Part shown: one piece after another, positions 20,999 to 28,671 of the stretch
Position numbering within the stretch: position 1 is the stretch's first letter
Layout: every line of letters begins with the position of its first letter
Assembly: GCA_001642005.1 (NCBI GenBank)
Contig: LWCA01000409.1
Coordinates: 1 to 28,671, forward strand
Source of the DNA: Intoshia linei
Lineage: Eukaryota; Orthonectida; Rhopaluridae
DNA: 28,671 nucleotides
Direction of reading: 5' to 3'
Translations under genes and position numbers: made by a program
The notes under the pieces: model-generated
The model's input: the letters and a program-made list of their open reading frames with translations, nothing else
The model's database searches: none
What the model was told of the DNA's origin: nothing

Positions 20999-21577
20999 TA
21001 ATTATAAAAATACAATTTGTAAAGATTTATTTACATGTTAATTATAAATTAATTATCTAAAATTAAATAAATATAATTTTAAGTGGTAGCATAAGGCAGT
21101 GCTGTTTAAATATCACCTTAACCATTTGAGCCCTATTCAACATATTAATTTTATTTGCAAATGTTCTTTCGTATCGATTTTTTCCAAATTATAACTTTAA
21201 TACTTTTAAAAAATGAGACTGTGTGATAAATAGTTTAGAATATAATATAATAAATGAATACTATTATAGTAGAACTGTTATATTATTAATGTTCACGGTT
21301 TTTTATATTTATATTCCAACATAAAAATTTTACATTGGTATCAAACTTAAAAGTTGAAAAAAAGGAAATCAACTAACTTGGCGATTTTTATAAATTTTAT
21401 TTATCGCAGACTCTGTAACTCAGAATCATGAAGAGGGCTTCTGTTATATTTACCTAGTCTACTATGAAAATGGTCAATTATTATTTATTTTTAATTAAAT
21501 GTATTATAAAATTCATATATATTTATTTACAATCGAGATAATTAATAATACTTGTATATTATATTGTATCATTTTTT

Positions 21578-21857
21578 AGTTGGTAATTTTATGTAAATAA
21601 CAGCATAGAAAATATAATATAATATTATATATTTATAATATATAATAATTATTTAAATCAATTGAGACTAATATTTTTAATACTAAAATACTTTACAAAA
21701 TATATAATTTGTATAAATTATATAATATATACATGATATATAAAATATGTATAATATATACATTGTATATATTTTGATAAGCCATTTTTGTAAAAATAAA
21801 TGTCATTATTGACGCATGTGTGTATACTTTATAAATACATTATCAATAGCTGGTAAA
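21578..21857 (+). promoter_or_regulatory. Two strong YAG-NNN-GTAAW sites
   Basis: Sites start at 21578 (CATTTTTTAG-TTG-GTAATT) and 21848 (TCAATAG-CTG-GTAAAT), 270 bases apart. Both spacers end in G, as exons do before a donor. The first has one of the best pyrimidine tracts in the set. Confidence 0.5.
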
Positions 21858-22357
21858 TATTACTGTTCATGTCGTTGGCATCTATACAAAATTTACTGGA
21901 TCATACATATATAATATATTTATTATATACTTAATTTTGTTTACTCTTATATTCAATGAATACTATTGATAAATCAATGTAATCAAATCAAATCAAATCG
22001 TCACTTTCTTTTTTATATAAACTATCTAAGTAAGTTTCATTTAGAATCAAATTTAAGGTGAGACATGAAAAAATATTATAATTTCGTCTGAGATAAAATT
22101 TTTTAAATATTCTAAAATACGTTCTTAAATTGCTTCACTATGGTGCACATAAAACTGCCCTAAAACTTTATTTTATTATTTACGTCGGTTTAACTTTGAC
22201 AACATTATATAGAGGTGTTTGATTAAATCGATAGATAATCCCATATTTAGTTGCGACCCTTAAAACTTGACAAAAATCGACATCATTAATTTACTTATAA
22301 AATTAAACCTATTAACAATTATAATTCATTTTTTGATATTATATGTCATTTTCAAAT

Positions 22358-22535
22358 AGGACGTAATAATATTTGTTTTATTTTGATATTTTATGACATT
22401 TGAATTCATTTTTATTAAAAGTAACTTAATAATGATTATTTAATATAATTAGAAGGTAAAATATCAAAATATTAATTTAGTATAAGATATATTAATAAAA
22501 TTAATTTTTATATAAATTATAATACAGAATGTAAT
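22358..22535 (+). promoter_or_regulatory. Array of three YAG-NNN-GTAAW sites
   Basis: Sites start at 22358 (GAC), 22451 (AAG) and 22526 (AAT), which leaves possible introns of 90 and 72 bases. The intervening sequences are unrelated to each other. Confidence 0.5.
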
Positions 22536-22878
22536 ATAATTTACAATGTTAATAAAAATATGGAAAATAATAATATTATTAATAATTTCTAAAAGTACTA
22601 ATTAAGATATTAATAGTATATTAATTATCCTACATCAACTATTATATTTAACCGACTAGATAACATTGGTCATCAGCCCTATTTTTCCATAATAAATATT
22701 TTAAATGTTCATTTGTGATATTTTTATTCACCCATCAGTCAGATTTAAAAAATACTTTAATCGTATTAGTGTAATCAATAAATAAATCTTTATATATAAC
22801 AAAATGAATATAATAATAATCACATCCAATTTTTGTAATTTTTGCTACGTTATTTTTTTATTATATTTTGAATCGTTT

Positions 22879-22952
22879 AGTATGTAAATTTGTACTAATC
22901 AATTCAAAAAACAACTATGGAAAATATTTACATTTATATTTTAGTTGGTAAA
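22879..22952 (+). promoter_or_regulatory. Pair of YAG-NNN-GTAAW sites 64 bases apart
   Basis: Sites start at 22879 (GTTTAG-TAT-GTAAAT) and 22943 (ATTTTAG-TTG-GTAAAA), giving a possible 61-base intron at 22884-22944. This equals the shortest spacing seen anywhere in the window. Confidence 0.5.
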
Positions 22953-23021
22953 ATTAATGTTATAATGAATTTGATGTATTCATTTTACTAATATAAAGAT
23001 GGTATTAAAACTATTTATTGA

Positions 23022-23607
23022 TTATATATCCTAACTTATATAAAATGCAACGCGATTTTTGTTTGTCTGTCTGTCTGTGTTACTTTTTGAAATAACCAGC
23101 ACTCTTAAAATTTTTTAAATATTACATTTCAATTACAGTTTTTTTCGGGGCGTATAATAAGATAAATTTCAACCTCCCAATTTTACATCTTAAGGGTGAA
23201 ACATCCCTATTGTCCCTCTTTTTGAAAATTAAACGAGTTGGAAAATTTAAAAAAATATATACGCTGATGCGGATTTTAAAATCATAAACATTATCATAAT
23301 TTTAAATGCTGATGCGGATTTTAAAATCATAAACATTATCATAAATTTAAATTTAAAAAAATACACTGATGCGGATTTTAAAATCATAAACATTATCATA
23401 AATTTAAATTTAAAAAAATTATTTTTTCATGGCCAAAACCACAAATTCCCTTCCTTTTTTTTGAAAGCAGCCCTAGAATTTTAAAAAATTTACAGGTGGT
23501 AGAATTGTATCATGTTAACACACATAAAAAATTTCAATCCGAATAAGTGACGACTTCACGGTAAAAAAAGCATTTAATGCATATATTTTTTTTGCAAAAT
23601 ATTTTAT
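23022..23607 (-). repeat. Dispersed repeat family E, copy C (inverted)
   Basis: Read on the minus strand it follows the same order of landmarks as copies A and B. On the plus strand it begins ATATATCCTAACTTATATAA, then TTTGTCTGTCTGTCTGTGTTAC, and ends near GCAAAATATTTTATTA. Its interior carries three units of the TGATGCGGATTTT repeat, against one in copy B and none in copy A. Confidence 0.75.
23264..23420. repeat. Three tandem units inside repeat copy C
   Basis: Units begin CTGATGCGG at 23264, 23309 and 23366, with steps of 45 and 57 bases. Each continues through TAAAATCATAAACATTATCAT; the second and third also share an A+T tail. The near-identity of the units points to recent expansion by slippage or unequal exchange. 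Confidence 0.85.
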
Positions 23608-23844
23608 TACAACAAAAAATATGAAATAATTAACTGTCTAAAAATTTAAAAAAAGGATTATTCTGATAGAGCTTATTCCAGTTAATATAATTACACAATT
23701 ACAACCCCAGAAATCTACGCATTCCCGATGAAAAATAATTTTTAATATATTATCAACCAATATTTTTCAAATATTTCGAATTAAAATCAAAAATTGAAAA
23801 GCAAATTGATCCTACAACATTGAAAATGACAAATAGGTTTTTAT

Positions 23845-24060
23845 AATTTTATTTTTTCTGGAATTTATACTATTTATGACAATTTTTTAATGAGTGTTTT
23901 TACTTTATTGTTAAGATTATACAACTCATTCTGTCTAATAAATTATTTCTTTAATTTTATTTTTTCTGGAATTTATGCTATTTATGACAATTTTTAGGAT
24001 TGGACGTTTTTACTTTACTTTTAATATTATACATACATTCTGTCTAATAAATTAAAAAAA
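23845..24060 (+). repeat. 108-bp tandem duplication
   Basis: Two copies start at 23845 and 23953, sharing ATTTTTTCTGGAATTTAT, CTATTTATGACAATTTTT and CATTCTGTCTAATAAATTA. They differ by scattered substitutions, so the duplication is not very recent. Confidence 0.8.
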
Positions 24061-24398
24061 TGGGATAATAATTGTTTTTAAATTTCTTTACACAAATGTT
24101 AACAAAAAAAATTAAGATGGGTAATTCACTTTAAAGTAAAAATTAATGTGATATGATGGTTCCACCTGAAACAAATTTAAGAACCACTTCTTTTAAAGGA
24201 TTGCTAATAGTGAATAGTAGGATTTTTAAGTTAGATTTTCAACGTGAATTTATTTTTTTGATATAATAAAAATTGCCTTCAGCAGAGCTAGGTGCTGTTT
24301 GTATGTAGTACAAAACAGCCAAGCTAGTATTATATATTGTACTTATTTACTAATTGACTGCATTTCATAGCATAATAAATAAATTATTCATTTTTTCT

Positions 24399-24507
24399 AG
24401 CATGTAAATTATAATTTAATTAGCTACATTTTATATTGTAAAAATAAGGGTCACATCTACACAGTTGATAAAATAGTAACTATTTTTTGATTTTAATAGT
24501 CTGTAAT
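24399..24507 (+). promoter_or_regulatory. Two strong YAG-NNN-GTAAW sites
   Basis: Sites start at 24399 (CATTTTTTCTAG-CAT-GTAAAT) and 24498 (TTTTAATAG-TCT-GTAATT), giving a possible 96-base intron at 24404-24499. The first has a textbook pyrimidine tract. Confidence 0.55.
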
Positions 24508-24661
24508 TAATAAATATATTAAATTTGTAATATCCTCATAATATTATTTATCAAATGCACCAAAGTCACTAAGATTAAATTAAGATTAGATTATTATGAA
24601 GTATCCTAAATTCGTAATTATAATAACAACGGTTCTGCCTAATCTCAAACAATGTCTAATT

Positions 24662-25061
24662 CAGAGGTGGGGAAGCATTTACTGTTCGAAGAACGTACTA
24701 ACGTCCCCAAAAAAATTAAGTGATTTTCATGGAAGCGACTGGTCATCCCAAAGGGTGAATAATTTTATTAGGGGGTGCATATGCAAATTTTGGATGATTG
24801 GGGTGAAAAAATTTTTATAATATTTTATTAAATTGAGTAAAATCTTAAGAGAAAAAACCAAAATTTTACCAACCTTTAAAGAAAAAATCCCTCTATCTAA
24901 TTCTAAAAGAAAAAACTTAATTTAAAAACCTTTAAAAAACCACTTTTACCAATATTTTTCTGAAAAATCCAATTTACCAAAAATTAATATAATAAAAATA
25001 TAATAATTTTAAATGAAAAATAATTCAAATTGTTCAGAAGCCCGCACTTTCCGCACCTCTG
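24662..25061. mobile_element. hAT-like non-autonomous element, 400 bp, with perfect target duplication
   Basis: The left end CAGAGGTGGGGAAGC and the right end CTTTCCGCACCTCTG are inverted repeats, flanked on both sides by the identical 8-mer GTCTAATT. This is diagnostic of a hAT-type insertion. The interior is non-coding and carries the TTTTACCAACCTTTAAAG repeat motif shared with the 1.04-kb element at 9546, although the terminal repeats differ. The perfect duplication suggests it is among the younger insertions here. Confidence 0.9.
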
Positions 25062-25226
25062 GTCTAATTATTATTAGAAGTTGCTTTTATTACTATTAGA
25101 AGTTAAATCTGACCATGTAGGCCGAAAGCTGTGGTTTTATTAATATCGTTTGTTCAAATTTAGCATTTATTTGAATTGGGTCTCAACATTATATTAGAAT
25201 TTATATTATTATATTAATTATATTTC

Positions 25227-25236
25227 AGTTCGTAAT
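25227..25236 (+). promoter_or_regulatory. YAG-TTC-GTAAT splice-like site
   Basis: ATTATATTTCAG followed by TTC and GTAATT. The acceptor half is a near-ideal 3' splice site. Confidence 0.45.
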
Positions 25237-26066
25237 TTAAAAATTTAAATTATTATAAAAGTATTATACTATTAAAAAGAAAAATTTAATCAATTATGAT
25301 GACACCATATATAATGATTCATCACATATATGGAGATGATGAATTGAGATAATATCTAAAAATCCGTTAAGTGCAACCTAAAATTAAAATTTTATGAAAT
25401 TTTAATATTTTAAATTTTATTTTTAGCCTAAATTTAAGATAATTATTATACTGAGAATTGTAAATATACAAAATTGTGCCTAAAAACTACGTTATAGTTA
25501 ATTTATACTAAAAGAATTTACTAACAGTTCGTGACAGCTATTGTGCTAGGTGAAAAATGTAAGCTTTCCCAATTGAATTCAAACTTTCTACCCCTTTACA
25601 TCTCTTGATATGGTGTATATATCAACAGCACAAGTTGTTCTAGGCTATCAAATTGCTTACTTCGTGGTAGGGTAAAATCTTTTATTATATTGAATGGAAC
25701 ATAAATTTAGTGTTATTAAATGCAGAAATAATATCATCAATTCTTTTTATTTATTAATTTAACCTTTTTAAACTAATCAATTGAATTTTGAATTAAAATT
25801 AAATTAAAAATAGTTAATCATACAAAAAATGCGTATTAAGATAAAATCAAATAGTACGATAGAGATATTCAAGTGCGTACTTATATTTTCATAATATTTT
25901 ACAATAATCGAGTTTATATTAAATAATCGTTTTTTTTTTACATGAAATTTATATTGAGTATTAAATATTTTATTTTTTCTAGCATACTGGCTGTCGCTGA
26001 CTTTAAATACAATACAAATTATTTAAAAACAACCATTGTGGTATAGTCAATAATATTTTACTAATT

Positions 26067-26076
26067 AGCATGTAAT
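26067..26076 (+). promoter_or_regulatory. YAG-CAT-GTAAT splice-like site
   Basis: ACTAATTAG followed by CAT and GTAATA. ACTAAT resembles a branch-point sequence but lies too close to the AG to serve this acceptor. Confidence 0.4.
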
Positions 26077-26670
26077 ATTAAGCTATTATATTTAATTTCT
26101 TACTTTTTAAATTAATATTATATTTTATAATAGCTAAAGGTTAATTTTTAAAAACATTCAAATTTTCATTTTAAATGTAAATTTGTGAATTTAAACTCAT
26201 CGTATCATAAGTTTACACATTTCAAATAACTGTTACTTTAATGACGAAAATAATAATCGTATACCAATGACGGAACATCCCCAAAAGCGGTACGATAATT
26301 TAAAGTTCAGTTCAAATAGATTTAATTTATATTATCGACCAAGCATGGTTACAACCTTTCGAGCTGCCATATTCAAATGAAAAATTATTCGTATCACTAC
26401 GAATGCATATGTAGTGCAGTCAGAACTAGATGATGACATTGTAACGAGAGTTCTTTTTAATTAAATTAAAAAAATTAATTGAATTGTGTTTTTTAGTATA
26501 AATTATTTACGTTTACAATCGATTTATTCATTGTTTGTTTATCAGAAAATCTTTTTTTATTTCTTTACAGCTGATTATATTATAAATTGAATAATGATGC
26601 CTATAAACTCAAGTTAAAACTGAAATATTGAGATTAATTTTTTACCTACAAACCATATTACAAAAAAATT

Positions 26671-26706
26671 AAAATATTCTCTGGTGTGAACACCATAGAA
26701 TATTTT
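26671..26706. repeat. Strong hairpin, 16-bp stem with a 4-base loop
   Basis: The arms 26671-26686 and 26691-26706 pair with one mismatch around TGAA. The inner part, CTGGTG / CACCAT, is less A+T-rich than its surroundings. It is too short for an animal microRNA precursor. It could be a foldback remnant. Confidence 0.65.
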
Positions 26707-26900
26707 TTTATCCTATTTAATTATAAATTCTAATTAAAAATACACAATTTATTATTTTTTGTAGTGAATAAATTATGATAATTTATTTATAATAAAATAT
26801 AAAGTTGTATATAAGCAGTCAACAATTACCTATATTATTATATTATTATTAATATTAAGTTATAGTAATTTGATTGAACATATATTTAATTGACATATCA

Positions 26901-26970
26901 ATATTGAATAAAGTCGACTAATATTGAAATGTATTTAGCAATATTGAATTATCATCATCGATATCGAATT
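26901..26970. repeat. Four copies of ATATTGAAT at exact 20-bp spacing
   Basis: The core ATATTGAAT or a one-base variant begins at 26901, 26921, 26941 and 26961, while the intervening 11 bases differ completely. Constant spacing of about two helical turns with divergent spacers is unlike ordinary slippage. Binding sites on one face of the helix would look like this, but it may also be an eroded tandem repeat. Confidence 0.6.
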
Positions 26971-27001
26971 AAATTTTAATCAAAATTAGATATAGAATAG
27001 A

Positions 27002-27048
27002 CAGGGGTGGCACCAGCAATAATGTGCTGGCTGTAGACAGCACATCGC
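27002..27048. mobile_element. Possible hAT-like left end with internal hairpin
   Basis: CAGGGGTGGCACC resembles a hAT terminus. It is followed by ATGTGCTG and CAGCACAT, an 8-bp perfect stem. No matching right end or 8-bp target duplication was found, so this is at best a truncated copy. It stands out as a less A+T-rich patch. Confidence 0.35.
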
Positions 27049-27498
27049 AAATATTAAAAATACTATTATGAATTGAAAAATTAGTAATTTTATTAACATT
27101 CAGACATTTATTATTTGTAAAATTAATCAGAAAAATAATAGGTTTTAGTGTATATNTAAACAATTATATATATCATTATATTATTAATAATATTAAGTTA
27201 TAGTAATTTGATTAATTACGGAAAATTTTGCTATATAATACATCATATTTTATATATCATAGTACACATTGTACACTTTATAAATGCAATCTAGTTTATA
27301 TAATTTCAAACCTATACTTATGTTTATGAGTTTAAATTTTGTATAAGTAATATTATATCCAAGGGTGCTTTCTCAATTTAGATTATTTACTTGTTTTTGG
27401 ACCCCACTAATATTAGTACGGTAGAAATAAGTGTACATGATAGAACCCAGCTAGCACAAATTAAACATTTTAAATTAAAACTTAATGAATAATATCAT

Positions 27499-27508
27499 AG
27501 AATGTAAT
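27499..27508 (+). promoter_or_regulatory. YAG-AAT-GTAAT splice-like site
   Basis: ATCATAG followed by AAT and GTAATA. It is the last site in the window and, like the others, on the + strand. Confidence 0.4.
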
Positions 27509-27778
27509 ATATTTATAACTTAACTATATATATTATACATATACATTTATATGTATATTTGTATGTATATTACGGTTAGTTATTAATTTTTTAACCTTTT
27601 AAACGAATTTTATAAATTAAAAAAAGACAGGACATGTATCGTAGTTTTAAAATATTACTTAAATGTAAAAAATGTTTTAAATGCATTATTTTTTTTACTA
27701 TATTTAGAGTATGCTTAATAATTATTTTAATTTTTAAAAAATGTGCCCAAATGAGACACCCTAATATTTATAATTATG

Positions 27779-27807
27779 ATGTACAATGTACAGTCTACAT
27801 TGTACAT
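27779..27807. repeat. 12-bp perfect inverted repeat, 5-base loop
   Basis: ATGTACAATGTA (27779-27790) pairs with TACATTGTACAT (27796-27807) around CAGTC. Flanking AATTAT and ATAATT extend the symmetry with small bulges. Function is unknown. Confidence 0.65.
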
Positions 27808-28586
27808 ATTATAATTTAAATTCAATCAATAAATTGTATATTTGGATTTATAGATGATAATTATACATAATTTTCAATATAAAACGCTTATATTCGATTT
27901 TAATTTATCATTATTGTATAAACGGAATTCGTGTCCACAAAGAAACGTCGTTTACAAAGAAAAAGTATTAAGATATGTCAAAATGACAAATATGTAAAAA
28001 ATATTTTGAATGATACGTTTTTAGTTTTTAGTCAGATTTTGAATTTTTAACTTAAGTAATTTTAACGCACGTAGTCGTATTATTATCAGAGTTACATTGC
28101 ATTTGCTAAGTGTAAACAATGTTATAATATTATATGACAAGTCTGTTATGTTGTTAGGTGTCATTGTAAAGTGTGCTTTCAAGATAAATTTAATATATAA
28201 TAAAAATCATGTTTTATATTTTTGTATTACTATTTATTAACATACTTTGTATAATATACAATGTACATTAATATTGGCATTAGTGCCGGTAATCGATGAA
28301 ACTTTTGATAAGTTTATAGATTAAATTTTTTAAACAAACATTTTCTATCCATTAATTTAAGAAAAATTATTTTAAAACAAAGCATAAATGAATTATAATG
28401 CACGTTAATGTAAGTACAGATATTTTCATTTTTTACTATGAAAATATTTCGATAAATTATCAGCACAAACTAGAATACATTTATTATTATTATACAATGT
28501 ATAATATACATGTATAATATTGTTGATGATTATAATAATATATTTTAAATGTATAGATGGTGATAATATTTATTATATAAAATATT

Positions 28587-28671
28587 TTAATATGTATACA
28601 CATAAGCATTATCATTGCCGAAATGGTAACATCTCTCATCCAGAGTTAAAGGTACATCGAGGTCTTCGATG
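28587..28671 (-). other. Less A+T-rich segment cut by the window edge; possible coding end
   Basis: The last 60 or so bases are clearly richer in G and C than the rest. On the minus strand they read open for 27 codons from 28670 to a TAA at 28587-28589, giving a peptide with the stretch EDLDVPLTLDERCYHFGN. This composition is unlike the K/N/I/F-rich chance frames nearby. It could be the end of a minus-strand coding exon or the edge of an unseen mobile element. It also has a 6-bp hairpin, CATCGA-TCGATG, at the extreme edge. I do not recognise it. Confidence 0.3.

Larger units (their letters stand above)
20421..23021. other. A+T-rich gene-free stretch with many splice-like sites
   Basis: No gene is recognised. 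Nine YAG-NNN-GTAAW sites occur, all on the + strand, including the arrays at 22358-22534 and 22879-22951. Several T-rich tracts precede them. Confidence 0.55.
23608..24661. other. A+T-rich gene-free stretch
   Basis: No gene is recognised. It holds the 108-bp tandem duplication at 23845-24060 and the motif pair at 24399 and 24498. A 74-codon frame at 24596-24820 runs from here into the neighbouring mobile element and is not called. Confidence 0.5.
25062..26900. other. A+T-rich gene-free stretch
   Basis: No gene is recognised. Motif sites lie at 25227 and 26067. A 16-bp-stem hairpin lies at 26671-26706, and one arm of a direct repeat at 26831-26875. Near 25978-25988 a T-rich tract and CTAGCAT look like the site at 24399 but lack the GTAA. 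Confidence 0.5.
26831..27213 (+). repeat. 45-bp direct repeat flanking a 290-bp segment
   Basis: The segments 26831-26875 and 27168-27213 share AATATTAAGTTATAGTAATT followed by TGATT, plus similar TATATTATTATATTATT-type sequence before it. The enclosed segment holds the 20-bp phased repeat and an hAT-like left end, with an ambiguous base at 27156 just before the second arm. It could be an old insertion flanked by duplicated sequence or an assembly effect. Confidence 0.55.
27214..28586. other. A+T-rich gene-free stretch
   Basis: No gene is recognised; a 61-codon frame at 27634-27819 (+) is at background level. It holds a motif site at 27499 and an inverted repeat at 27779-27807. Many short TGTACA and ACATGT palindromes are typical of the whole window. 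Confidence 0.5.

Noticed and set aside
23058-23084. TCTG tandem (TTGTCTGTCTGTCTGTG) as a microsatellite locus
   Set aside because: It is an internal part of repeat family E and is present as ACAGACAAACAAA in copy A, so it is not an independent feature.
26901-26970. The 20-bp phased repeat as a CRISPR array
   Set aside because: The core is only nine bases and the spacers eleven, far below CRISPR unit sizes, and the context is eukaryotic.
8434-27819. Short reading frames of 60-74 codons on both strands (near 8434, 8765, 10950, 12451, 13496, 14441, 15442, 19070, 19778, 24596, 26969, 27634)
   Set aside because: With stop codons about every ten triplets, roughly ten frames of 60 or more codons are expected in this window by chance. 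None has a recognisable motif, several overlap repeats, and their composition is just translated A+T-rich DNA.
28617-28671. tRNA-like look of the right-edge segment (GGTAAC, a CTCT-AGAG stem, and a terminal 6-bp hairpin)
   Set aside because: No 7-bp acceptor stem, no valid 5-bp anticodon stem with a 7-base loop, and no T-arm consensus could be placed.

Overview
This is about 28.7 kb of very A+T-rich nuclear DNA (roughly four fifths A+T by eye). It looks like a eukaryote, probably an animal: the one clear gene encodes a VPS10/sortilin-type sorting receptor, and the repeats include several short hAT-like elements with terminal inverted repeats of types common in animals (CAGGGGTGCACAACC, CAGAGGTGGGG, CAGGGTTCTCAA). 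An extremely A+T-rich parasitic animal such as a myxozoan would fit, but that assignment is a guess. No rRNA, tRNA, CRISPR array or bacterial-type operon is visible.

Layout. 1-9.0 kb: no recognisable gene; a 160-bp foldback element at about 3.1-3.25 kb, an hAT-like element at 5.46-5.83 kb, and many copies of a splice-site-like motif. 9.0-13.6 kb: two inverted copies of an unclassified repeat enclose two hAT-like elements and a 155-bp tandem duplication with an N at its junction. 13.6-16.3 kb: A+T-rich sequence and repeat copy A. 16318-18492 (+): the only convincing gene, an intronless 724-residue VPS10 receptor with signal peptide, Asp-boxes, Cys-rich module, one membrane segment and a YHPL sorting tail. 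An in-frame 89-codon ORF follows its stop. 18.8-23.6 kb: repeat copies B and C and more motif sites. 23.6-28.7 kb: a 108-bp tandem duplication, a complete hAT-like element with a perfect 8-bp target duplication, a 20-bp-phased repeat, hairpins, and a less A+T-rich segment cut off by the right edge.

The main unexplained signal is a nine-base pattern, YAG-NNN-GTAAW: a 3' splice-site-like end, exactly three bases, then a 5' splice-site-like start. I counted 43 on the + strand and 2 on the - strand, where chance predicts about 3 per strand. None lies in the VPS10 ORF or in the main mobile or dispersed repeats. Neighbouring sites are never closer than 64 bases and often 64-114 bases apart, which is the size of a short intron. 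The window may therefore be the inside of one or more very long + strand transcription units carrying 3-nt microexons or recursive splice sites, with the VPS10 gene embedded in the same orientation. RNA data would be needed to show this.
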